Below are positions 10,846 through 22,100 of a DNA stretch of 64,000 bases, piece after piece. Position 1 is the stretch's first letter; each line of letters opens with the position of its first letter. The DNA lies in NCBI GenBank assembly GCA_030248295.1, contig JASANH010001194.1, positions 310,001-374,000 of the forward strand, read 5' to 3'. A program made the translations under genes and the position numbers. Under the pieces are notes generated by a model. It was not told the origin of the DNA. It did no database searches and saw nothing but the letters and a program-made list of their open reading frames with translations. Origin of the DNA: Mesodorylaimus sp. YZB2_4 (taxonomy: Eukaryota; Nematoda; Enoplea; Dorylaimida; Dorylaimidae).

Positions 10846-13359
10846 TCACTCCACTACATCTTCTGTTGCTACCGCGCTTCGCGCCTGCGACTCCGCGAAT
10901 TCTTCCAGTTCTGCCATAGCAACTATGATATTTTTCTTATTTGACCGAAGTTTCCCCTTGTTCGACCCTGCCACCCTGGCATGAGAGCCGCTGGGAATCA
11001 AGCTGACGGTGGAGACGACAGGAAGACGTGACAATGCACGCATGGCTATTCTGCTTGCCAGGTTTATAGATCACTTCAAAGTCGTACACTTGCAAACGCT
11101 CGATGAAACGACCACAACGTGGACTGTTCTCAACCTCCTTGGTTTTTTGCCAAGCAGTCAAGGCGCGATGATCCGTGTATACGACAAAGTGACGAGCCAT
11201 GAGATATGTGCGAAACTTTCTGATACCGCAGTATGTAGCTAGTGCCTCTCGATCAGTCGTGCTGTAATTCTTTTCTGCTGGATTAAGAGCGCGAGACGCA
11301 TAAGCTACTACCCACCGGGTGTTTGGTTCATCTGGGTTGTATTGCTCCAAGACTGCACCGAGTCCATCTCCAGAAGCATCGGTGCTTAGAGCGAATGGCA
11401 AATTTGAAATAAGGAAATCGCAAAATTGCTTCGAAAGAAGGCTGTCCCGAAGTGCAGAGAAAGCACGAGAACATTCCTCCGTCCAAGCAAAGACGAATAT
11501 CTTCTTCTGCAAACGGAACAAAGGCGCAGCAACCGCAGCAAAATTTTTTACAAATCGGCGATAGTGATTGACCAAGCCTAGGAACGAACTTGATGTCTTA
11601 CTATCCGTTGGTTCAGACAACTCGCGTAATGGCGCTGTAGTGTCTGGATCAGGTCTGACGCCATGTCGACTAACAATGTGGCCTAAAAGCGGCACCTCCG
11701 CGCGGCCAAAGTGACATTTTGTGGGTTTGAGTTTCAAGTTGGCACCCCGAAACCGGTCGAAAACCATCTGTAGATCTCCCAAGTGATGCTCAACAGACAA
11801 GGAAAATATTATTATGTCGTCCAGATTGGCCGAACATTGTCTCCAAGTCAAACCCGCGAGTAGAAAATCCACTGCTCGCGCAAAGGTGGCAGGTGCATTA
11901 GTCAAGCCAAAAGGCATGCGAGTCCACTCAAACAGTCCATATTCGCAGATAAACGCGGTCTTCTCGCGAGAACGTGGGTCTAAAGAAATTTGCCAAAATC
12001 CAGACTGCATATCGCATACGCTTAAGATGACACTGCCTTGCAAACGATTTAACAAGTCTTCGATTCGAGGTAATGGAAAAACATCCTTTTCAGTAAGTGC
12101 ATTTAGCGCGCAATAGTCCACGCAAAACCGCCATGGGGAATCTGCCTTCTTGACCAATAGTGCCGGTCAGCCCAGTCGCTGCATGAGTGTTGCAAAACCC
12201 CAGTCTTCAAGCATGCGTCGATCTGTCGCCGTAGTTCTTCTTGCTTAGCTTGGGGAACACGATAAGGCTGTCGGCGAACAGGAGGAGCATCTCCAGTGTC
12301 GATGTAGTGATGAGCACCAGGCATGCAACCCAAATCTGCATCCGACTCAGCAGAAATATCCGCATTGCGACATAGCAAGTCAAGAACTCTAGTGCGCTCC
12401 TCTTGAGTCAAGCAATCCGACGATATCTCGAATTTTGGGCGAATACGTTCAATACGATCTGTGTCTTGCGCAGGGGGAGGGACTGACTTCGGTGGTTGCC
12501 GATAACGCTGCACAATTTCTTGAGCATGTCGTTCAGATGTGTCCCCGACACCAGGACAGACACGAGCCTGCGCATCGCGCGTAATATGAGCCTCGAGAAA
12601 ACCTGCGACTGCACCAGATCCAAAACGCGAACGCAGATGGGCTAAGACAGACTTTGGTGGAAGGCTGACATCACTGCCCTCATTCATGGTCTCTCCTTCG
12701 ATGTAAACTGGCGGCTCGACAGTTCCACAACGCACATTATCTGACAATATCAACTTGAGCGCGAAAATTAGTCACACAGACTGTAATGTAACAATTCGGG
12801 TCAGGTTCAACCGACTCGGTGGGTAGGGCCACACTGTACTGTTTCTCAAACGCAGAATCAGGTGTGAAAACCAATGGCTCTCTCTCGGACGTTTCAACCC
12901 TATAGCTGTAAAAATCTTCTGAATGCGAGGAGGGATTGACAGTGGTTCAGCTGACAGACGCATGAGACGCACGTAAGCTGATGCCCGACCCAAATCTGGT
13001 TGTACAAATGGAACTGACTTCCCTTCCAGAGGTACTTTCGTGCAGCGTACGGTATGTAAAGTGTAAGAAATTTCAGCACCAAAGGCTTGCATGAAATCCG
13101 AGCCCAGAATCGCGCCCCGATAATTGCCGCACATGACGTGAACAGGCCATTCAACTGTCATTTTTCCGAACGTGAGTCCAACCAGAGCGACTCCCAGAAG
13201 AGGAACGTCATCCCCTGTAGCTGCCTTGCAACTCCACAACCCCTCGAACAACTTGATAGGCACCATTCCCCGATGCAATACGTCGATGTGGACCAGTGAT
13301 AACTCAGCGCCCGTATCAACCAAAGTCACCGCCTCAGCTCCATTGATATGAATGCTCAC
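10846..13359 (-). pseudogene. Broken pol: protease, reverse transcriptase, RNase H
   Basis: The protease part (12772-13359) has the LVDTGAELSLV active site and AILGSDFM. It ends at an in-frame TGA (12772-12774); the same frame then resumes to about 12157 with the RT N-terminus (RRQPYRVPQAKQ). A frame break leads into RT proper (FCVDYCALN, MPFGLTNAPATF) and RNase H (STDASGDGLGAVL, TDHRALTAW). The catalytic box reads NLDDII where YLDDII is usual. A second break near 11025, consistent with a small deletion just after the RNase H core, shifts into a frame that stops at 10846. No integrase follows. These breaks make a functional polyprotein implausible. Confidence 0.9.
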
Positions 13360-13399
13360 CTCTGGTGATGAGACCTACTTCGCGACTGCGCCGGGTGAA

Positions 13400-15390
13400 T
13401 TACCATAATTGACGCCATACGTATGTGAGATGACCGTTTGTGCCAAAGAAGCTGGTAGTCGAGAAGAGTGCGGAGGACGTACGATTCCAGAAAACATGCT
13501 CAAACGACCCGATTGCTGCGCTGTGGGAGCATCCAGGGGAGGTGCCGATGCTGCAGGTGGACGATACGAAGCTGGCTGGTAACGTTGATAAGAAGCTGGT
13601 CCATCGGACGTAGAAGCGCGCGAGTCTTGTCTCCCCTGATTTACCACGCAAATTGTACGACTGAGGACACGAACGTCGACTGTGACCAAACTGATTACAC
13701 TCTGGGCAGGGCCTACTGGAAGGGCACTGGTCGATGGCGTGACCAGTTTGTTTGCAGTACCTGCATGCCTGATGAACCGGCGGTGGAGGTTGTCGCTGAT
13801 TAGGACAGTTTCGACTGATGTGACCAGGTCGGTTACATGAATAGCAGAGCTGAGAACCCAACGATTGCTGCAGGTCAGCACCAACTTGTCGATAATAGCG
13901 TGCCGATGAGATGTCACCAGAAACTGCATCAAACTGTGCTGCTGGAGAACCATACGAAGGTGGCAAAATCATCTGTGCAGAGGCTGACGACACGATGTGA
14001 CGCGACTTCAAATACGATTCCCAATGTCGTGCTGCACTTATAAACTCATCGAGCGTGTAATTGTTACCCTTACGATGTTGTGCGACCCTGTCAGCAATAT
14101 ATGAGCGAAGATTCACACGCATGGTGTCTCGAATCATTTTGTCACGAACTGATGACGGCACATCCGGATATGCTTTCGAAGCCAAGGTATGAAGCTGAGA
14201 GGCAAATTCTTGAACTGACTCGGACGGACCCTGCTTCTTGTATCGAAATGCGTCGATGCTAGTCTGTTTTGTGTCCTCGCGGATGTACAAGCGACGAAGA
14301 CGGTCTCGAACCACTGTAACCAAGCCTGGCAGGCGTGGGAGGGAGGTGGCCGACCGAAGTCAGCAGGACAAAAACTCCGACTGCAGCAGGATAGTCTTGC
14401 GATTATACCTAAGGCTGAAACATCAACCCGAGGGGTTGACGTTTCCCAGCCAGGGGAGAGTACTGATAACTCTTTCCCACTCGCCATGGCCTACCAGGCG
14501 GGGGGTTACACCACTTGCCAACTAGATTGCTCGCTATCTGGCGATTCAGAGAAATCGATCAACGGTTGACCTCGGAGATACAAGTACAATCCGCGAACAC
14601 GATCAGTCCACTCCATCATGGATGCGCCATTCTCATAAGCAACAAGCCATCCCCTGAAGTCTTGCGCAGGCAGATTTTCGAAAGGAGGAACCTCTGGCTT
14701 GATTGGACGAAAAGATTTAGGAGCAACTGCTGCTGCTGTAGGTGCACTTGACGGATAAGCCTTCGGCTGTTGCGTAGCCACGGTTGGTTGAAGAACATAA
14801 GGAAGCAACGATTCTGGAAGCTGCGAATGTGGTATGCGATCTTTGTTATCCGACACACGACTACTGGTACGCTGATCAGCAACCTGCTGTTGAGCCAAAC
14901 GAGCTTTCAAATCACGAATCTCACCCTCGAGTTCCTGCTGCCTGCAGTGAGCGATACGCAACTCATTCAGATGACGAATGTTTTCTTCGATTGACGGGCG
15001 AAGCTGCTCTGCGTCACGACGAGTGATCGGCGGTGTATCACGCTACGGATTACGATTGTTAGGCATCTGTGACCGCGCATTTGGGACGGGATCACCCTCC
15101 AGAGTAGACAAATCGAACTGAGCTGACCCATGATCATCGCGTTGTGTACTACGACCACCGTTCAAGTCATGCGCTGGCTGCTGCGAAGTAGGGGCGCCCA
15201 CACCCGCTGGAGATGTAGCCTGCGAAGGGGGATCCATATACAGAATAGGAAATCTACACCCATCCAAAAACGCATCGTCAACAAGAGAGTTCGGGTTGAG
15301 CTGCTTCAACTGAATGCGAAAATAAGCGCGAATACGACAGATAAGCAGCTCATCGCGTCCCACGCGTGACTGATCCAACAGATTGTCCAT
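13400..15390 (-). pseudogene. Broken gag with three CCHC zinc knuckles
   Basis: Order on the minus strand: an N-terminal segment (15390-15043), an in-frame TAG at 15043-15045, a predicted coiled-coil-like stretch and capsid-like sequence (14961 to ~14525, with PPFENLPAQDFRGWL), a ~200-bp insertion, then the rest of capsid and nucleocapsid (14323-13400). Three knuckles follow the C-x2-C-x4-H-x4-C pattern: CYSCNRPGHISRNC, CRYCKQTGHAIDQC and CPECNQFGHSRRSC. The protease frame overlaps the gag end in another frame (to a TAG at 13375), so the original gag-pol junction probably used a frameshift; decay makes this uncertain. Confidence 0.88.
14325..14525 (+). repeat. Short interspersed repeat inserted in gag
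   Basis: About 200 bp interrupt the gag frame. The same sequence, reversed, lies in a PGM3 intron at 59640-59890: shared blocks include GACCGAAGTC, GGACAAAAACTC and GGCTGAAACA. No clear target duplication or pol III B box was found, so its class is open. Confidence 0.75.
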
Positions 15391-15878
15391 CGAGATGTCT
15401 TAATGCAGACAGAAATTCACCAGGTACCGCAAAGGCAGGTCACTCAGATCCCGAAGAGCATACTCCCGGGCCAAGTCAGCACCATCAGGACCGACAACTA
15501 CATTCTACTGGTCTGCCACCTCCGGCGGTGCATCGGTCGTCATGCTGGCGTGATTATTCGAGGATGTTGGAGATACGCCAAAAACGAGCTGCCATTATAG
15601 TCCAGTGCGTGACGGTAAGGTGACGCTCCCCAAAAACGCTACGCCTCGAGCGTCGGCCTACACTCAGAAAAAAAATCTTGTATACCTCTTCCAGATCAGG
15701 CCACCGGCCGTACGCTACAACTGCTCACTGATTTTCTCGACTACTCGGCGCGGCGAATCGTTGACATGCGGGCGATCGATCGATTGCCAAAGCGGAATTG
15801 ATCAGCCCTCGGCCGTTTGCTTTCACCTCTAAAGAAAAGAAAAACAAAACAGCAGAGAAGGGCCGGCCGACGCACCAA

Positions 15879-16074
15879 TGTAGAATACTTGCCTGCCACG
15901 GGGGTAGGGGTTCGACTAGGGTGCAGGTCTAACGACGGAAGGCGCGGCACGACGATCTGTTCTTGTTGGCGGCAGAACACAGACTGACACCAACATACGC
16001 ACCTCACGGTCAGTAGAAAACAGGTTAGTGCATATGCAAATGAAGGACCAGTTAGACTTATCAATATCACCATA
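15879..16074 (-). repeat. 5' LTR of the Ty3/gypsy element
   Basis: 196 bp. Matches the 3' LTR; its outer terminus is mutated (TATGG instead of TGTAG). It is followed directly by the ACCT target duplication. Confidence 0.92.
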
Positions 16075-16639
16075 ACCTCTTTCGGCGTTGCTGCGGTTCC
16101 ATGGCGCGCCAAGCAGCTGGTGTCGCGCAACCCTTTATCCATGGATCCATGGTCACACCAGCCTTCCCCTCGCGCTAGCAGTACACAGGCAGCGGAACAC
16201 TGGCTGCAGTGTTGCCAGGTGCAGGGCGATTGCCCTAAATCTGGGGCCATGGTAAGCTGTCGGGGCAGGTTTTAGCGCAGTGACATTTCTGTAGCAATCT
16301 GAGATTTTTACGGCATTTTAGGGCATCCTTAGATATTGGCACTTTGTCTTCTTGTTAGCTCTCTCGACCATGCCGTTGCTCCAAAGCGTGTTTCCCATGA
16401 TGAGAAACTGGGTGAAGATCTCGCCGAAGCATTGGAAGTTTTTGGCGCCTTTGAATGCTGACATGGTATTCAAATGCGCCATCATGGCTTGCTTAGAATA
16501 TTGTTAGGCGTCTGGGAAGCAGTTTTGTTTCAAAGGGCCTTCTTTGCATTTTTTTGGGAAGTTGAGTTTAGGGCAATCTGAACCTGCATCTGGGGCATTA
16601 TTGAGTTGCGGACCGTAACACCTTGCTCGCTTGAGTCAT

Positions 16640-17060
16640 ACCCGAGCTTACGAGGGAACGTTCCCGACTGTCTCTCGCAAATCGAAACGAAACTTTGCAT
16701 GAAAGCAGTACACAGGCAGGAATGAATTTTGATGCTGATAACGTTTCCCAGTGGCCCCTGGTTGACCAGAAAATGACCGCACGTTCGATCACTCACTTCG
16801 ACTACCCCAGGTTCTAGCCGCGCAGGGTTGTCCAACTGGTAGAGCGTGCGCCCTATGAATCGCGACGCCCCTCTTATGCGGGGCGTAATCATTTTTGCTG
16901 TTTCTCCTCCTACCGTTGTCGAACATGCGGTCATTTTCTGGTCAACCAGGGGCCACTGGGAAAAATTATCAGCATCAAAATTCATTCCTGCCTGTGTACT
17001 TCTTTCACGCAAAGTTTCGATTTGATTTGCGAGAGATAGTCGAGAATGTTCCCTCGTTAG
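16640..17060. repeat. Imperfect inverted repeat, arms ~150 bp
   Basis: Left arm 16640-16795 and right arm 16915-17060 are near-complements (both hold AGTGGCCCCTGGTTGACCAG in opposite senses). The 120-bp centre contains a tRNA-like stretch (CAACTGGTAGAGCGTGCGCC, 16831-16850) without a matching B box. The frames across it are not protein-like. Confidence 0.8.
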
Positions 17061-17243
17061 TGGCGATGAAGGTGAGCTTGCGAGCGAAAGTACTGAGCAT
17101 TTTGTATACATATAGTTATTCACCTTAAAATGTAGCTGGCTTTCATTTTCTATGATGGCGATTTGCTATGCAGCATGCTTTGTGGAGGCAAAATATCACA
17201 GATAATGGTCAAAATTGAGGCTAAATTGCATTAGAAAAAACCA

Positions 17244-17375
17244 GTGCTCTGGAACCGAAAAATTGAACTGAACCGAAACTTAAAGAACCGAGAACTGAAC
17301 CGAACCGATCAGCTAGAACCGAAACCGAAACCGAACCGAAACATAGAGAACCGATCCGGCCGTGGCAAGATTGGC
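17244..17375 (-). repeat. GAACCG-rich repeat, second copy
   Basis: Degenerate GAACCGAAA units. Reversed, its right end matches the left flank of the GGTTCGG repeat at 9390-9420, so both belong to one family in opposite orientations. Confidence 0.7.
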
Positions 17376-17496
17376 TTTCAGGCACGCAGTCCACAGACAC
17401 CTTGTGCCGGATTTATTAGCCATCACACCACAAGGGCCGTGTTGGCTCACAATTCGGGGAGCAGCCGTACGCGACGACCGTCGAAGGGGTTCTGAC

Positions 17497-18361
17497 CCAG
17501 GGTCGACCGTACCACCGTACCGGCCGTACCGTACCGCCGTACCGGGGGTGGTACGGTACGGTACGGGTACGGCAGTGAAAACAGGCCGGTACGGCCGTAC
17601 CTCCAGGGTTATGTCATTTTTAAATTTTCCGCGCTTCAGTGATTCGCAGGTGCATGCAGCTTACTTCAAAACAGCTGTTTTTGAGTAGGTATTCGAGAAA
17701 AGTGTGAAATCAAGAAGATTGTTGCACTTTGATTTGAAATCAAGAAAGTGTGAAATCAAGATAATTGTTGCACTGTACCGTAGCTGCAGGACTTGCTGGT
17801 GTGAATTGAATTTCGTAGCTGGTCTGTTGGGACAGCCAGTTAGGTCTTATCAGCAAATGTCTTCTAAAGTTTCTAAAGTTTACGATTATTTCTACATCGA
17901 CGACAACGACGAATTACACGCAATTTGCAAGGTCTGTAAGACAAAGATCTCGAGAGGCGGCCCCTCATCTCACTCTGATTTCCAGCGCTGGAAATCAGGT
18001 GCTGGAAAGCTGAGAAACCGCAGTTTTGGTGGCTAAGAATGTATGCGGGGGTAACCATGGAAGTCTTGCCAGAAAATACCCGAATGCTTCCTTTTGTGAA
18101 ATGTAATCTGCCAGCAGTTGGATTCAATACGTTCAAATTAGTCTAATACGGATGTGTGACACCAGATTCAAACAAGCTAATTAAGTACTTTTGCTGAACT
18201 GTCCGCTTTTGAAATCAAAGCATAACCAGCTAAGAAAGTTTCTTATTCATATGCAGTTAAAGTAAAATTTTGAGTACGGTACGGTACGGTACGGCCGTAC
18301 CAGGCCCTCGGCACGGGTACGGTACGGGTACGGTCAAAAAAGCCGGTACGGTCGACCCTGG
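17497..18361 (+). mobile_element. hAT-type DNA element, non-autonomous, copy A (865 bp)
   Basis: Termini are CCAGGGTCGACCGTACC and its complement, the CAGGG start typical of hAT elements. A perfect 8-bp duplication GTTCTGAC flanks it (17489-17496 and 18362-18369). Subterminal regions are rich in tandem GTACG pentamers. It holds only the N-terminal part of a transposase (next entry), so it depends on a full-length relative for movement. A near-identical copy lies inverted at 30969-31797. Confidence 0.93.
17704..18036 (+). pseudogene. BED zinc-finger fragment of a hAT transposase
   Basis: The frame contains SKVYDYFYIDDNDELHAICK, then CKVCKTKISRGG, the aromatic start and C-x2-C pair of a BED DNA-binding finger. 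The downstream histidine pair and the whole catalytic and dimerisation region are absent. Hyphenless stop follows 30 residues later. The reversed copy at 31304-31654 encodes nearly the same protein. Confidence 0.8.
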
Positions 18362-18545
18362 GTTCTGACGGACCCTGGGGCCAGACCCCACCCACAGAGA
18401 AGTTCATACCAGGGACTCAAGACCAGTACTTTACTGATGCCCGCAAACCAAACAGGACACTCGATCTAGCTCTCGGTCAGGTGACCAGGCCCGACAGGAG
18501 AGGCAGACCAGCTCTCTGAACCAGTGCGCTGATAGACTAGTCCTA

Positions 18546-19109
18546 GTCCATGAATATTTAAGAGGAGGATTTGTGCGTGAATTCTCATCTCCCACTGGGT
18601 CCAACATGAAGCAGCCCAGCTTCCCTTGGCTCCCGATCGTGAGTTCTTCTCTGTCCCATCAACGTACAGCAGAATCGCACGACCTGTTCTCGCCGAGTGT
18701 TAAATTGATACCCTACAATTCTTTTCAGTATGGGTGGATCAGTGAGCGAGAGAAAAAAAAACAAGAATCTGGTTTTCTTACTTTCAAACCATCGAAACCA
18801 GTCGAGCGCTATGAGAAGGTTATCTGGCTATTTGAACTGTGTACTGCATCTAGTTCTAACGGTTTATTTTGTCTTTCTTCTAACGTCGGATAAAAAAGTT
18901 TTAGGCTCCCTAGCGCATTCGTACTGTAAGTAGGTTGGCACTGATCGTGAATGTAATGCACAAATTATTCAAATTCATTTCTGGCCCGACGTTTGATAAT
19001 TTAGATTCAAACTGTGACGTCTAGTACCTTGCTCGACCCCTGTATCTGGCCTATGAGCAGAGGGACGTGGTCCCTGTTTTCATGGCTTATCTTTTCAGCC
19101 TATTCAGAT
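18546..19109. promoter_or_regulatory. Upstream region of PLC copy 2 with likely trans-splice acceptor
   Basis: No gene recognised. A strong acceptor CTTTTCAG ends at 19098, 11 bases before the PLC ATG, consistent with a spliced-leader site or a 5' UTR intron end. Confidence 0.5.
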
Positions 19110-22100
19110 ATGGCAGCGAAGAAAGGACGAATCAAGAAAGTCGGTAAAACTTATCAAGAAATGACGTTCCTCGAAGACGATGCGGATGAAGAAACGGTAA
19201 AAAGAGCATTTTTAGCTGCCGAGCAAGGCAGTATGATAAGAAGACTCAAATTGCGATCCCTTCGCGCTCCATCCCTTTTACAACTCAGCGCCGATCGTCG
19301 ATATTTAATATACAATCGTCCCAGCACGCAAGGCAGGTGTAGGATTGGCTTCAGTGGACCAAAAAAGGGTAAGTTCCATGCACGGATAGGCACAACTCTT
19401 TGCACGCGTGCCAACTTCTTTTTTCATGGCTACCTGTAGATCTGAACAGGCTGGTTCTCTTGGAAGATTGGCATGTCCGGTAGGGACACGCCCCACACTC
19501 CGCGCAAAGCATCCTTCACGACGCTTTACAATAGATTCCTATCTCGCTCTGTTATTCCAGACGCACGGGGCGGGGGGGGGGGGGGGGTGTGCAACATAAA
19601 GTGGCGGTTTCTTAAAATTTGAGGGGCTTCTGATCGTGAGGTGAGCAGTGAAGAAGAAAAGTCGAACTACAGTTTGTAGAGATTTTCTTTCTTCACAGTT
19701 TTAGCTCGACGTTTTGGGGAAAAGGGCAAGTGCGTAAAAAAGGGTAAGGGCAAGGAGTTGGAGTGATAAGTCTGATTTGTAGTTCCAACTCCTTGCTTTT
19801 AGAAAGTGAGGGCGCTGAAGTTGGATCAGAGAGCGATGTGTATTGTAGTTTGATTCAAGGGCAAATATGTAGATATTCCAAACGGGGAAACCATGGTTAT
19901 CATTAGGGAAAACTTTTAGACCAGCCAATGCACCTGGTGGATAGCCATGGCTAGGATGACTGGTCTACTCGGCCACTGCAAGACGCAACCACGGTCGGTA
20001 GGAAACGTGCTCAAGCAGAAGCTGCTTGTTCTGCATGAATATCAGCAGGAGGACTGATCGTGGGCGAACGAGCACAGGGTCGTGCAATGATCTAGCGGGT
20101 TGTGTGATGTGCTATGGTTCAGCGTTCGTCTACCCGTATTGCGAGGCAGCTAGCAGCTGGGACCCTCCCAGCTTGCATACCAGGCCATGGGTGACCCACC
20201 CACGGCCTGGTATGCAAGTCAAGCGAGTATACAGTCTCGGTTGTAGACCACAGACAGGGCTCAGGGCCCACCCACCATCGTCCGAGGAAGTCAGTGTCCT
20301 ATCTGGGATCTGTTGTGAAAGTGCTCCTAGTGGAGACGGTGCTGTGAGCTGGCCCCTGCACAGCGCGAGCAGAAGACACCTTGATGTGTGTATGGTGATG
20401 TAATCACTCGTTTACTAAAGCTCCGCACCCGACGGAGACACGGCACACACTCACTAAGAACAAGGCAGACATCATGGCTTTACTATATGTGATAAATCAC
20501 TGGCTCGCACCGAAGCGGGCGCCCCCTAACGGTATGAATCAGTCAGCGTTGCCGGCATTCTCCATGAAAGCCCGGAAAGGAATGATATCAAATGAACAGT
20601 GCCAAGAGGCATGAAATCAGTCAAATGTGGACAATTTGAACTGTCATCACGTTTGGGCGAAAACATCGTTATTTTGAATTTGCCGCCAATCAGGTTCGAA
20701 GGCATACTGTGCACAGCTGCGCAACATAGTCAGCTTGCCGCATCCTAGCAGACGAGATCGATAAGAACCTGATTGGCGGCAAATTCAAAATAACGATGTT
20801 TTCGCCCACACGTGATGACAGTTCAAATTGTCCACATTTGACTGATTTCATGCCTCTTGGCACTGTTCATTTGATATCATTCCTTTCCGGGCTTTCATGG
20901 AGAATGCCGGCAACGCTGACTGATTCATACCGTTAGGGGGCGCCCGCTACGGTGCGAGCCAGTGATTTATCACATATAGTATAGCCATGGCAGACATTCC
21001 CTTATATACCTCCAGACCAGTTCAATTTACATATATCATCAAGATCACCCAGTCTATCACAAGAACCAGTGTTAAGCCTGGAATCTTCGCTGTACTTTAA
21101 ACAGGCGACCTGGCGTGTTGACTGGCATCGTACCTTGATAACCGGTAACCGGCACTGACTTGCTGGAAGAGGATGGAAGGGTAAACACTACACCCCTTAT
21201 AGTGACACTGCTCAACAGGATGCGTATTTGATTTTATTGCGGAATGAAACAAAATATGAAACATTCTAAATATCTTATTTCTTCGCTATGTGGATCAGGC
21301 TCGAACCTAGCTTGAACGTTTTGACGTAGAGGCATGGTTGTTGAAAAACGAGTAAAATTTCAGGTGCGACCACAAGGACAATCAGATCGAACTCACTGGT
21401 CACAAGTTATCACTGCACACTGCGATCTGAACTTACTCGGTCTTTCCATATAACCTATAGCGTCTTTCAGTTCATGGATAAAATCGATGAAAAAAGGTGG
21501 ATTCTTTGCTCAAGAAGGGCGTTGTTGCTTGCCGCCTTTTGCTGGTGACCAACCAAAGCGGTGTCTCCCTGATTATGTTGGCGCGCCGCGAAATTGAGGT
21601 GTCTCTCTCACTTACTATAATTCCCTGCGCGTTCCATCTCGGTTATTCTCACTATTTTGACGCGAATTGCTTTCTTTTCTTCGTGGTTGGGTACTTTTGC
21701 AAACACGGAGTCTGTTTCGAAAAAAACTTCATCGTTTGCTGCGAAGTCGCACACTCCAACTTTCATCCACGTACCACATGGCAGGTAAATCTAGGAATTC
21801 CGAAATTTAGGCGCGCACACGCGTTTTAAACACACTTGTACCCGGCTGCAGCAGACTCGACTGTTTGTACCTGAGGATCAGGCTGGCGGGAATAATTATA
21901 AACCAAATTTTGAATCTTTTTTCTTAGTTCCCACATCAATGCTGACTGATGTTCGCAGCGGATGGAAGACGGATCGATTCATGAAAGCTGCGGCTAAAGA
22001 TAAGTTCAAGACTGAAATTTCTGTACGCAGGTTTTTTGATCGAAGATAGGCCTACTGAAAAGTATCTTTTATTTTTGAAGGAAACTTGCTGCTTTTCAAT

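Larger units (their letters stand above)
9488..16078 (-). mobile_element. Ty3/gypsy LTR retrotransposon, decayed, integrase missing
   Basis: Two LTRs (9492-9690 and 15879-16074) bound gag, protease, reverse transcriptase and RNase H sequence on the minus strand. A 4-bp target duplication ACCT flanks it (9488-9491 and 16075-16078). A purine tract next to the 3' LTR (complement of 9691-9703) and a possible primer-binding site next to the 5' LTR (complement of 15862-15878, starting TGGTGCG) are in the right places. The coding part carries two in-frame TAG codons, one TGA, two frame breaks and a 200-bp insertion in gag. After RNase H the frame closes at 10846 and no zinc-binding or DDE integrase sequence follows; a different 305-codon frame occupies the 3' third. 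LTRs differ at about ten positions by eye, so insertion is not very recent. Confidence 0.92.
17390..18545 (-). repeat. Dispersed repeat family R1, copy b, split by hAT copy A
   Basis: 17390-17496 and 18362-18545 together align with the reverse complement of 62020-62290 (TCAAAGGGGTTCTGAC, GGAACTCAAGACCAGTACT, GATGCCCGCAAACCAAAC). The hAT element sits exactly at the GTTCTGAC of the repeat. Confidence 0.85.

Noticed and set aside
16820..16900. Possible tRNA gene
   Set aside because: An A-box-like stretch is present but there is no B box and no foldable T arm.
16530..17123. 197-codon minus-strand frame
   Set aside because: It spans both arms of an inverted repeat, so its openness reflects the repeat and not coding constraint.
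22036..22080. Open continuation between two PLC PH-domain exons
   Set aside because: A 58-bp GT-AG intron (22023-22080) restores the PH-domain match ([12 protein letters not shown]); reading through gives a stop or an unmatched insertion.
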